From contig NZ_CM001403.1 in NCBI RefSeq assembly GCF_000166195.2, forward strand, positions 3,180,432 to 3,244,431: a DNA stretch of 64,000 nucleotides, in the 5' to 3' direction. Source of the DNA: Mucilaginibacter paludis DSM 18603. GTDB lineage: Bacteria > Bacteroidota > Bacteroidia > Sphingobacteriales > Sphingobacteriaceae. A program made the position numbers and the translations under genes. Numbering within the stretch: position 1 is the stretch's first letter; each line of letters starts with the position of its first letter. The notes under the pieces are model-generated. The model did no database searches, was not told the DNA's origin, and saw only the letters and a program-made list of their open reading frames with translations. This document shows positions 51,373-59,742 of this stretch, in pieces.

Positions 51373-52899
51373 ATGAAAAACACAATAATGGCCGCTTTAA
51401 TATTGCTGGCAATGTCGGCATGCAGTAAAAAGAATAACTCTGCTGATCAGGGTACTGATAAAACCACAACCACTACAAGCTACACCGAAAATAACGCGGA
51501 TATTGTAAATCCGGAACGGGGTTTCTTTCAGTATGCCGAAGTTCACGCCAGCAATTATATTCCGTTAAGCTTAACTACGCTTGCCGGTTACCGTAACACG
51601 CAAAGTATAAGCGGGGCCACATATACGGTAGCCTGTAGCTTGGTATTTGTAGAATACGTACTCGATAGTTTTGTTAGTACGCCTATATCGGCAGATTTTT
51701 TAACCAAATTTGATCAGGATTGCGCTACGGCGCGCAAGGCTGGCGTTAAACTGATCCCGCGTTTTATTTATACCAATACCACCCATACAGGTAGCTGTGC
51801 TTCACAATCGGTTTGTCCTGTTTACGGCGATGCCAATAAAGCAATTGTATTGCAACATATTGGCCAGCTCGCACCACATTTGCAGACTAACGAAGATGTG
51901 ATTGCCGTAATGCAGCTGGGCTTTATAGGCATCTACGGCGAAAATTATTATACCGACTACTTTGGCGATGCTTCATCAAACGGGCAGGGTAAACTACTCG
52001 ATCAAAACTGGCAGGATCGGATTGATGTATTAAAAGCCATGCTGGCCGCAGTACCCACTGACCGTATGGTACAGGTACGCATTCCCCAGTTAAAAGAAAG
52101 ATATGTTTACGGTATTAAGGCTAATGTTAATTCGGCCGCGCTAACGGATGCCGAAGCATTTACCGGGACTGATAAAGCCAGGATAGGATTCCATAACGAT
52201 TGCTTTTTGGCAAGCGCCAACGACGAAGGTACTTATTTTGATTATGGCAACTCATCAAGCCCGGCAGCCGATGCAACCACGGCTTTAAGAAACTTTGAAA
52301 AATTTGATACCAAATATGTAGCTGTGGGAGGCGAAACCTGCGACGACTCCTACACGCCACAAAATGCCTGTGAACCTACAGGTATAGCCAAATCTGAATT
52401 TGCTGCTTTTCATTACAGTTTTTTAAACGCAGGGTATAACTTAAGCGTGAACAATAAGTGGGTTAGCGGTGGCTGTATGGATAGCATCAGGCTAAAGCTT
52501 GGGTATCGACTGATATTAAAAACAGCTAAAATACCAACAGCTGCCAGTGTTGGCAACAAAATAAATATTGCGCTTACCATCAATAACGCAGGGTACGCAT
52601 CGCCGTTTAACCCGCGGCCTGTACAATTGCTGCTGCGCAGCCAAAGCAGCGGTAAGGTATCAACCATAGCTTTTGATACCGATATCCGCAAATGGTATAC
52701 AGGCACAATAAACTTACAGCAGACGTTAGCGTTACCTGCCGATGTTGTTGCAGGCACTTACGATGTATTGCTGAACATGCCGGATAATTCGGCAACGCTC
52801 TCCGCAAACCCCAACTACAGTATTCAGTTAGCAAACAGCGGTACCTGGGAAACGGCTACCGGCTACAATAATTTAAAAGTAACTATAACCGTAAAATAA
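51373..52899 (+). CDS. DUF4874/DUF4832 lipoprotein
   Basis: A 508-residue lipoprotein with Cys17 in LAMSACSKKN. The N-terminal DUF4874 part begins YTENNADIVNPERGFFQYAE, and an alpha/beta-barrel-like region follows (KAGVKLIPRFIYTNT, IAVMQLGFIGIYGENYYTDY, YVAVGGETCDDSYTPQNACE) in DUF4832 style. A C-terminal immunoglobulin-like domain starts near NKINIALTINNAGYASPFNP. These proteins resemble glycoside hydrolases in fold and occur in glycan-utilisation loci of Bacteroidota, but no activity is assured. It is 44 bp after the acetyltransferase gene. Confidence 0.82.
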   Translation: MKNTIMAALILLAMSACSKKNNSADQGTDKTTTTTSYTENNADIVNPERGFFQYAEVHASNYIPLSLTTLAGYRNTQSISGATYTVACSLVFVEYVLDSFVSTPISADFLTKFDQDCATARKAGVKLIPRFIYTNTTHTGSCASQSVCPVYGDANKAIVLQHIGQLAPHLQTNEDVIAVMQLGFIGIYGENYYTDYFGDASSNGQGKLLDQNWQDRIDVLKAMLAAVPTDRMVQVRIPQLKERYVYGIKANVNSAALTDAEAFTGTDKARIGFHNDCFLASANDEGTYFDYGNSSSPAADATTALRNFEKFDTKYVAVGGETCDDSYTPQNACEPTGIAKSEFAAFHYSFLNAGYNLSVNNKWVSGGCMDSIRLKLGYRLILKTAKIPTAASVGNKINIALTINNAGYASPFNPRPVQLLLRSQSSGKVSTIAFDTDIRKWYTGTINLQQTLALPADVVAGTYDVLLNMPDNSATLSANPNYSIQLANSGTWETATGYNNLKVTITVK

Positions 52900-52901
52900 T
52901 T

Positions 52902-53027
52902 ATGGGAAAGATATTGGTTACAGAAAAAGCCAACAACAAGCTGTACTGGAAAGCAACGAACGGTTTAGATGTGATGATGGCATTTGCCTGGGCCTGCGAA
53001 AATTATATTGGTAACAATCCTTTTTAA
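52902..53027 (+). CDS. 41-residue ORF inside the SusC operon
   Basis: An ATG at 52902, two bases after the DUF4832 stop, opens a frame of 41 codons closed by TAA and TAG. It reads GKILVTEKANNKLYWKATNG, then LDVMMAFAWACENYIG and ends NNPF. It has no signal peptide; the middle could form one amphipathic helix with two Trp. I do not recognise a family. It ends just before the GTG at 53030, so it fills the gap between two operon genes exactly. It may be a real small protein or the fragment of a lost gene. Confidence 0.4.
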   Translation: MGKILVTEKANNKLYWKATNGLDVMMAFAWACENYIGNNPF

Positions 53028-53038
53028 TAGTGATAAAA

Positions 53039-55051
53039 ATGAACAGAAGATTTTTGTTGAGTTTGATTTGTTTGTTAGTGGCCGGGAGTACGCACTCTGT
53101 TGCCCAGGTTGATTACCCGGGCAAGGAGCCTGGCCCGGCGCTTATCAAAAAGACTACCGGCAGCGTGGTGTTTACCAACAATGCATTAACCATGAGTTTT
53201 TCAACAGCGGGCAAGCATTTAACTATTACCGGGTTTGATGATAAACAAAGTCACGAACATTTGGCTATCGGTAAGGGCGTTTTGTTTTCGATATCGGTAG
53301 GGCAAAAGCTTATTACCTCAAACGAATTTACGTTGATAGGCGACGCCGTTGTTTCAACCCTCGGCGGTTATACAGAAGCTACCAAAGCTGCCGATAAATT
53401 ACCCGGGAAAAAGATAACTGCCGATCTGGAAAATAAACAACTGGGCTTAAAAGTACATTGGGAAGCCAGCTTACTCAATGGTGCAAATTATGTTCGCCAG
53501 GTTTTTACTTTCGTAGCCTCATATTCGGTAAATGTCTCCAAAATTACGCTGGTGCAATTACCGGCAACTGCGAATGCCATAAAGAAAGGCACAGTAGATG
53601 GCTCGCCTTTGGTACACAACACCCTATTTTTTGCTTTGGAGCATCCCATGAGCCAAACTGGCGGCGGTAAAATCAATAATTCGATTTTTTTACCACGTTT
53701 AAACCCGGTAGACCATGATGCACCTTTAACCCTGTCGTCGGTATGGGGAACTACACCCACAGGGCAGTTGCGCCGTGGTTTTTTATACTATGTGGAGCGC
53801 GAGCGGGCACAACCCTATCATCAGATGCTGCACTATAATTCATGGTTTGACATATCATGGGACAACCGCAAGCTGAACGACAGCGTTTGCCTCGACAGGA
53901 TCAAAGTATTTAAAGATAGCCTGATTGATAAGCGAAAGGTGCAGCTAAAAGCCTTTTTGTTTGATGATGGCTGGGATGATAACAAAACCTTGTGGAAGTT
54001 TAACGCGGGTTTCCCCGATGGGTTCGGCAATATCAAGACGGCCGCCAAAGCTGCTCATTCTACATTGGGTGTTTGGATATCGCCCTGGGGCGGGTACAAT
54101 GAGCCAAAAGAACAGCGTATAGCTTATGGCAAAAAACAATCTCCGCCCTTTGAAACTAACGAGAATGGTTTCTCATTAACAGGCCCTGTTTATTACGATC
54201 GTTTTAGGGCGGTAACTACCAATTTTATCAAGAACTACGACATCAGCATGTTCAAATTTGACGGTGTAGGAGCCGGCAATGGAGCCAGCGGTGCAAATAT
54301 CACCTATCAAAAAGATATCGAAGCGTTTTTAAAGCTGATCAACGGCTTGAGAGAAGAAAAGCCTGATCTGTACCTCAGTTTAACAGTTGGTACATGGCCA
54401 TCGGTTTATTGGTTAAAATATGGCGATGCAATTTGGCGCGCTGGTGAAGATACAGGTGTGGAAGGAGACGGCCCTAAAAGGCAACAATGGATTACTTATA
54501 AAGATGCGCAGGCCTACAAAAACATTGTTAAACGCGCTCCTTTGTACCCTTTAAACTCGGTAATGTACCATGGTATTTGCATTGCCGATAACGGCTTGCC
54601 GGGTCAGCTTGAAATGGATGATAAAAACATAAGCGATGAAGTGTGGATGTTTTTTGGTTCGGGCACCAGCCTGCAAGAGCTTTATGTTAATCCGCATAAG
54701 CTAAATACAGCAGATTGGGATTGCATTAAAAATGCATCCAACTGGTCCAAAGCCAATGCCAAAGCACTTGATGACGTTCATTGGGTTGGTGGCGATCCGG
54801 CCAAAGGGGAAGTTTACGGCTATGCCGGATGGAGCGACAAAAATGGCGTGTTAAGCTTACGAAACCCATCACCACGGCCGCAAACTTTTGTGGTGAATGT
54901 TGCCAACATGCTGGATATACCTGCTGGTTATAACAAGAGCTATAAATTTTATAATGCTAAAACCGGGGGTGAACAAGCGGCTTACCAGGGCGAGAGCTTT
55001 ACTGTAAAACTGGCTCCGTTTGAGGTAAAAGTAATGAGTGCTAATCAGTAA
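53039..55051 (+). CDS. secreted clan GH-D-like glycoside hydrolase (GH36-type)
   Basis: With the ATG at 53039 (a GTG at 53030 is less likely) the protein has 670 residues and a signal peptide (NRRFLLSLICLLVAGSTHSV, cut near AQ). An N-terminal beta-sandwich of about 260 residues precedes a barrel. Barrel motifs are AFLFDDGWDDNKTLW, LGVWISPWGGYNEPKEQRIA, ISMFKFDGVGAGNG (likely nucleophile Asp at about 406) and WRAGEDTGVEG (likely acid near 468), then an all-beta end. The KFDGVG and GEDTG pattern is close to alpha-galactosidase/alpha-N-acetylgalactosaminidase relatives. Such proteins are sometimes mislabelled enterotoxin. The exact linkage is unknown. Confidence 0.8.
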   Translation: MNRRFLLSLICLLVAGSTHSVAQVDYPGKEPGPALIKKTTGSVVFTNNALTMSFSTAGKHLTITGFDDKQSHEHLAIGKGVLFSISVGQKLITSNEFTLIGDAVVSTLGGYTEATKAADKLPGKKITADLENKQLGLKVHWEASLLNGANYVRQVFTFVASYSVNVSKITLVQLPATANAIKKGTVDGSPLVHNTLFFALEHPMSQTGGGKINNSIFLPRLNPVDHDAPLTLSSVWGTTPTGQLRRGFLYYVERERAQPYHQMLHYNSWFDISWDNRKLNDSVCLDRIKVFKDSLIDKRKVQLKAFLFDDGWDDNKTLWKFNAGFPDGFGNIKTAAKAAHSTLGVWISPWGGYNEPKEQRIAYGKKQSPPFETNENGFSLTGPVYYDRFRAVTTNFIKNYDISMFKFDGVGAGNGASGANITYQKDIEAFLKLINGLREEKPDLYLSLTVGTWPSVYWLKYGDAIWRAGEDTGVEGDGPKRQQWITYKDAQAYKNIVKRAPLYPLNSVMYHGICIADNGLPGQLEMDDKNISDEVWMFFGSGTSLQELYVNPHKLNTADWDCIKNASNWSKANAKALDDVHWVGGDPAKGEVYGYAGWSDKNGVLSLRNPSPRPQTFVVNVANMLDIPAGYNKSYKFYNAKTGGEQAAYQGESFTVKLAPFEVKVMSANQ

Positions 55052-55092
55052 AAAAATATACTGATGGGAAATGTGTGCAAATGCTAATCTCT

Positions 55093-55126
55093 GTGTGTTC
55101 GGACACGCAAATTTTATTTACCTTTG
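55093..55126 (+). promoter_or_regulatory. LacI-type operator and promoter of the kinase operon
   Basis: GTGTGTTCGGACACGC at 55093-55108 matches the site at 44515 at 14 of 16 bases and is palindromic around CG. TACCTTTG at 55119-55126 is the -7 box, 10 bp on. The spacing is the same as at susC within 2 bp, and the bases between are similarly AT-rich. Transcription would begin near 55131, with a leader of about 60 bases before the ATG at 55192. Confidence 0.78.
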
Positions 55127-55191
55127 TAAGGTGCTTAATAAGTAAAGCAAAAAACATATAGCGCGCTTACAAATACGGTTATTGAAGATAC

Positions 55192-56343
55192 ATGAATAAC
55201 AAACCGATGAGTTATAATTTTAAAAACATTATATCATTTTTTAATACACGCGGGGGCGATTTTGAGGTTACACCTTTCGGGTCGGGCCATATCAACGATA
55301 CTTTTTTAGTTAAGAGTACTATCGGTGAATGCACCTGTTACCTGTTGCAAAAAATTAACCATTTTGTTTTTAAGGATATAGATGGACTGATGAACAATAT
55401 GGTTTGTGTTATTCATCATTTAAAAGAAAAAACAAAGCAAAGTCAAGGTAATCCCGAGAAGGAAGTTTTAACCCTGGTGGCCTGTAACGATGGAAAGTAT
55501 TATAAATACGAAGACGGAAATTACTGGCGCTTGACTTACTTTTTAGAAGATACCCAAAGTTATGACCTGGTAACCACCCAAAAGCAAGCTTACCAGGGTG
55601 GAGTGGCTTTCGGCCGCTTCCAATATATGCTTTCTGATCTTGATCCGGCGCTGATCGTTGATGTTATTCCCGATTTTTTGAATATTGAGAAACGCCTTAA
55701 GGATTTTAACATCGCTATTGCTGCCAACAAAGCCAGCCGGCTTAGCGGTGTTGTTTCCGAAGTGGAGTATTTAAACAGCTGGTCAACAGCCATGAGCGAT
55801 ATACTGGAACAGGGTAAAGCCGGGGTACTGCCGTTGCGAATCACCCATAACGATACCAAATTCAACAATATATTGCTCGATAAAAACAACAACATACAAT
55901 GTGTGATTGATCTGGATACGGTGATGCCGGGTTATGTTGCTTATGATTTTGGCGATGCTATCCGCAGTATTATAAATACCGCCGTTGAGGACGAAAAAGA
56001 TCTGGATGCTATACAGCTCAACATTCCGCTATTTGCCGAGTTTACCAAGGGGTACCTGAGCCAAACCCAATCCTTTTTAACCGAAGCTGAATTAAAATCA
56101 TTAATTACAGGTGTGTTGCTGTTACCATATATGCAGTCTGTTAGGTTTTTAACCGATTATTTAGATGGCGACCTCTATTACAAAACACATTTTGCAGAGC
56201 ATAACCTGCAGCGCACGCGTGCCCAAATGCAGCTCCTTAAAATGCTGGATTTAAACAGAAACAAACTAAGCGATATCGTTAATACAGAATGGGCTCAATT
56301 AAAGCAAAACCCAAGTGTTGAAAAAGTATCTGCCACAGAATGA
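55192..56343 (+). CDS. N-acetylhexosamine 1-kinase-like protein (NahK family)
   Basis: A 383-residue phosphotransferase of the aminoglycoside kinase fold. The start (PFGSGHINDTFLVKSTIGEC then YLLQKINHFVF), the catalytic loop LRITHNDTKFNNILLDKNN (Asp near 220) and the DFG-like CVIDLDTVMPGYVAYDFGDA (Asp near 238) closely follow Bifidobacterium NahK, as does the EDEKDLDAI stretch after it. NahK phosphorylates the anomeric carbon of GlcNAc or GalNAc with ATP. Its promoter carries the operator at 55093 and it leads the kinase, deaminase and mutase genes. A start at ATG 55207 is also possible. Confidence 0.87.
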   Translation: MNNKPMSYNFKNIISFFNTRGGDFEVTPFGSGHINDTFLVKSTIGECTCYLLQKINHFVFKDIDGLMNNMVCVIHHLKEKTKQSQGNPEKEVLTLVACNDGKYYKYEDGNYWRLTYFLEDTQSYDLVTTQKQAYQGGVAFGRFQYMLSDLDPALIVDVIPDFLNIEKRLKDFNIAIAANKASRLSGVVSEVEYLNSWSTAMSDILEQGKAGVLPLRITHNDTKFNNILLDKNNNIQCVIDLDTVMPGYVAYDFGDAIRSIINTAVEDEKDLDAIQLNIPLFAEFTKGYLSQTQSFLTEAELKSLITGVLLLPYMQSVRFLTDYLDGDLYYKTHFAEHNLQRTRAQMQLLKMLDLNRNKLSDIVNTEWAQLKQNPSVEKVSATE

Positions 56344-56386
56344 TGATCGCCATTTGCCTCCCCGCGTCTTTAAAAAACAATCATAT

Positions 56387-58315
56387 ATGCCACGTTTAAA
56401 TCTTTTAGAGGAAACCAGGTTTGAAAAACTACCCGTTACCGTATATGCCGACAGGCTTACGGCTTCCAAAATAGTAGCAAAACGCATTGCTGCTATCATT
56501 ACTGCTAAAGCCGCCAAAAGTGAAAATACCGTACTTGGCCTTGCCACAGGTGTAACGCCAATTGCTGTTTACCAGGAACTGGTAAGGCTGCACCGGGAAG
56601 AAGGGTTGAGCTTTAAAAATGTGATCACTTTTAACCTGGATGAGTATTACCCCATGCAGCCAACAGCTATACAAAGCTATAAAGCCTTTATGCTTGATCA
56701 TTTGTTTAGCCATGTGGATATTGATATGGCTAATGTACACGTTCCGGATGGCAGGCTTGATGTGGAAGAAATAGCTGAATACTGTTTAGCGTACGAGCAA
56801 AAAATTTCGGCCTTAGGCGGCCTCGATCTGCAAATATTAGGTATAGGCCGCACCGGGCACATTGGGTTTAATGAACCGGGCTCGGCTCCAAATTCAGGCA
56901 CCCGCCTTGTTTCGTTAGATGATTTAACACGTAACGATGCCGCCCATGATTTCGGCGGCAAAAGCAACGTGCCTGCAAAGGCCATTACTATGGGTATAGG
57001 CACCATATTTAAAGCCCGCGAAATTATTTTAATGGCATGGGGAATTAAAAAGGCACCCATACTTAAAAAAGCTGTTGAAGGTGAAATTTCGGCAGATGTA
57101 CCGGCAACTTACCTGCAACTGTCGGATCAGGTAGAGTTTATTGTTGATCAGGCGGCAGCTTCGGAGCTTACCCGTTTTAACACGCCCTGGCTGGTTAAGG
57201 ATTGTGACTGGAGCAATCCGCAACTGGTCAAAAAGGCCGTTATATGGCTGGCTAAAACGCTTAACAAACCGGTATTGAAATTAACCGAAGACGATTATAA
57301 TAACCATGGCATGGCCCAGTTGGCTACCGAGAAAGGGCCGGTTTATCATATCAATATCAACATATTTAACCTGTTGCAACGTACCATAACAGGTTGGCCC
57401 GGCGGCAAACCTAATGCCGACGACAGCCAGCGGCCTGAACGGGCAGAACCGGCCCAAAAACGGGTGATCGTGTTTTCGCCACATCCGGATGATGATGTAA
57501 TATCAATGGGTGGCACGTTTATCCGTTTGGCCGATCAGGGTCATGATGTGCACGTAGCCTATCAAACTTCGGGCAACAGTGCCGTTTGGGATGATGATGC
57601 GTTGCGTTATATTGAGTTTGCCGTTGATCTTTCCGGCTCATCCAATACAGACCGGCCTACATTGCAGCATCTGTATAAAACCACCCGTTCTTTTATCGAC
57701 ACCAAACAGCCCAACCAAACAGATACTGCCGAGTTACAAACTATTAAGGGGCTGATACGTAAGGGAGAGGCTTTTGCAGGGGCGAGGTTTGTAGGTTTGC
57801 AAGACGACCACATTCACTTTCAGGATCTGCCGTTTTACGACAGAAGGAAGCTGAGTAAAAATGTATCGTACGATGATGATATACAACAAACGATGCAGCT
57901 TTTACAGCAGGTAAAACCGCACCAGGTTTATGCCGCCGGCGATTTTGCCGATCCGCATGGCACACACGAAACCTGCTTTAATATCATTCTCGAATCGTTA
58001 AAACGCCTTGCGCAAACCGAAGCCTGGGTGAAAGACTGCTGGTTATGGTTATACCGTGGCGCATGGCACGAGTTTGAAACCTTTGAGATAGAAATGTGCG
58101 TACCCCTGTCACCCAAAGAAGTTGAGCGTAAGCGCCTGGCTATCTTCAAGCACCAGTCGCAAAAAGACAGGCCGGTTTTTCCGGGCGATGATGCCCGTGA
58201 ATTTTGGGTACGCGCCGAGGACCGTACCAGTGAAACAGCTAATGTTTATAACCAGCTTGGCCTGGCAGAATATGAAGCCATGGAAGCCTTTATTAAGTGG
58301 GATTTTAACCATTGA
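56387..58315 (+). CDS. nagB: glucosamine-6-phosphate deaminase fused to PIG-L deacetylase
   Basis: With the ATG at 56387 the product has 642 residues (a TTG at 56315 would overlap the kinase gene and is rejected). The NagB domain covers about 20-270: GLATGVTPIAVYQELVRLHR, NLDEYYPMQ and GIGRTGHIGFNEPGS. In the last motif Thr stands where the catalytic Asp141 of E. coli NagB (GNDGH) lies. The C-terminal 280 residues are PIG-L/LmbE-like, starting VIVFSPHPDDDVISMGGTFI near 358 with the metal AHPDD-type motif and later a HGTHETC His. NagB turns GlcN-6-P into Fru-6-P and ammonia; PIG-L domains remove N-acetyl from GlcNAc groups. The fusion might therefore act on GlcNAc-6-P. Confidence 0.9.
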   Translation: MPRLNLLEETRFEKLPVTVYADRLTASKIVAKRIAAIITAKAAKSENTVLGLATGVTPIAVYQELVRLHREEGLSFKNVITFNLDEYYPMQPTAIQSYKAFMLDHLFSHVDIDMANVHVPDGRLDVEEIAEYCLAYEQKISALGGLDLQILGIGRTGHIGFNEPGSAPNSGTRLVSLDDLTRNDAAHDFGGKSNVPAKAITMGIGTIFKAREIILMAWGIKKAPILKKAVEGEISADVPATYLQLSDQVEFIVDQAAASELTRFNTPWLVKDCDWSNPQLVKKAVIWLAKTLNKPVLKLTEDDYNNHGMAQLATEKGPVYHININIFNLLQRTITGWPGGKPNADDSQRPERAEPAQKRVIVFSPHPDDDVISMGGTFIRLADQGHDVHVAYQTSGNSAVWDDDALRYIEFAVDLSGSSNTDRPTLQHLYKTTRSFIDTKQPNQTDTAELQTIKGLIRKGEAFAGARFVGLQDDHIHFQDLPFYDRRKLSKNVSYDDDIQQTMQLLQQVKPHQVYAAGDFADPHGTHETCFNIILESLKRLAQTEAWVKDCWLWLYRGAWHEFETFEIEMCVPLSPKEVERKRLAIFKHQSQKDRPVFPGDDAREFWVRAEDRTSETANVYNQLGLAEYEAMEAFIKWDFNH

Positions 58316-58319
58316 TCAA

Positions 58320-59705
58320 ATGACATTAATTAAATCAATTTCCGGCATCAGGGGTACTATCGGCGGCAAGCCGGGCAATGGCCTCACCCCGAACGATATT
58401 GTTAAATACACGGCCGCCTATGGCCGTTGGGTAATTCAGACTACAGGTAAAAGCAAAGTTGTAATAGGGCGTGATGCCCGTATATCAGGCGAGATGGTTA
58501 AAAACCTGGTGGTAGGCACGTTAATGAGTATTGGCATTGATGTGGTAGATATAGGCCTATCAACAACGCCAACTGTGGAGATTGCCGTTCCCGCGGAGCA
58601 TGCCGGGGGTGGTATCATTATAACCGCGAGCCATAACCCTAAACAGTGGAACGCGCTTAAGTTATTGAATGCCTACGGCGAGTTTATTAACGATGAAGAA
58701 GGTAAAAAGGTATTGGAAATAGCAGAAGATACCGAACTGGAATTTGCCAGAATTGATCAGATCGGAAAATTAACCGGTAATGATAGTTATCTGCAAAAAC
58801 ATATTGACAGCATATTGGCTCTGCCGCTGGTTGATGTGGAAGCGATAAGAAAGGCTGACTTTAAGGTGGTGATTGATTGTGTAAACTCAACCGGAGGCTT
58901 GTTTTTACCGCCGCTGTTAAAAGCGCTTGGCGTTAACCAGGTTGAAGAATTATATTGTACACCCAACGGCGAATTTCCGCATAACCCGGAACCTTTGCCC
59001 GAGAATTTGCTTGCGCTATCGGCCAGGGTAATAGAAACGGGTGCCGGTTTGGGCATAGCGGTTGATCCGGATGTAGACCGCCTGTGTTTTGTTGATGAGA
59101 ACGGTGCCATGTTTGGCGAAGAATATACACTTGTTGCCGTTGCTGATTATGTTTTACAACATACGCCAGGCAACACAGTATCAAACCTGTCATCAACCCG
59201 CGCTCTGGCCGATGTTACAGAATTGCATAAAGGCATTTACAATGCATCGGCAGTGGGCGAGGTTAACGTGGTGAACAAAATGAAAGAAACCAATGCCGTA
59301 ATTGGTGGCGAAGGCAACGGAGGGATCATCTACCCAGCCTCTCATTATGGCCGTGATGCTTTGGTTGGTATCGCCTTGTTTTTAACGCATTTGGCAAAAA
59401 CCGGTATATCCGTATCCGCTTTAAGAGGTAGCTATCCCGCTTATCATATCTCAAAAAATAAAATCACTTTAACAGATGGTTTTGATATTGATAGTTTGTT
59501 GAGGCAGGTAGAATTATTATATCAGCACCAGCCTTATAGTACCATTGATGGCTTAAAAATAGAATTTGATAAACAATGGGTACACCTACGCAAATCAAAT
59601 ACCGAGCCGGTGATCAGGATATATGCAGAAGCCGGATCTATAGAGCAGGCCGATAACTTGGCGAAAAAAATGATGGCAGAGATAGCAAGTATTGCCAATA
59701 TTTAA
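58320..59705 (+). CDS. phosphoglucosamine mutase-like phosphosugar mutase (GlmM type)
   Basis: A 461-residue alpha-D-phosphohexomutase; ATG 58320 gives the family start TLIKSISGIRGTIGGKPGNG, four bases after the upstream stop. The phosphoserine loop is GGIIITASHNPKQWNALKLL (about 95-114), the metal loop GLGIAVDPDVDRLCFVDENG near 242, the sugar-binding loop GGEGNGGIIYPASHYGRDAL near 330, and the phosphate-binding loop LRKSNTEPVIRIYAEA near the C-terminus. GlmM interconverts GlcN-6-P and GlcN-1-P; in this operon a role on HexNAc phosphates is plausible. A housekeeping glmM may exist elsewhere. Confidence 0.88.
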   Translation: MTLIKSISGIRGTIGGKPGNGLTPNDIVKYTAAYGRWVIQTTGKSKVVIGRDARISGEMVKNLVVGTLMSIGIDVVDIGLSTTPTVEIAVPAEHAGGGIIITASHNPKQWNALKLLNAYGEFINDEEGKKVLEIAEDTELEFARIDQIGKLTGNDSYLQKHIDSILALPLVDVEAIRKADFKVVIDCVNSTGGLFLPPLLKALGVNQVEELYCTPNGEFPHNPEPLPENLLALSARVIETGAGLGIAVDPDVDRLCFVDENGAMFGEEYTLVAVADYVLQHTPGNTVSNLSSTRALADVTELHKGIYNASAVGEVNVVNKMKETNAVIGGEGNGGIIYPASHYGRDALVGIALFLTHLAKTGISVSALRGSYPAYHISKNKITLTDGFDIDSLLRQVELLYQHQPYSTIDGLKIEFDKQWVHLRKSNTEPVIRIYAEAGSIEQADNLAKKMMAEIASIANI

Positions 59706-59742
59706 CCCATAGGTTATCCATTAAAATAAACGCCATATCGCC

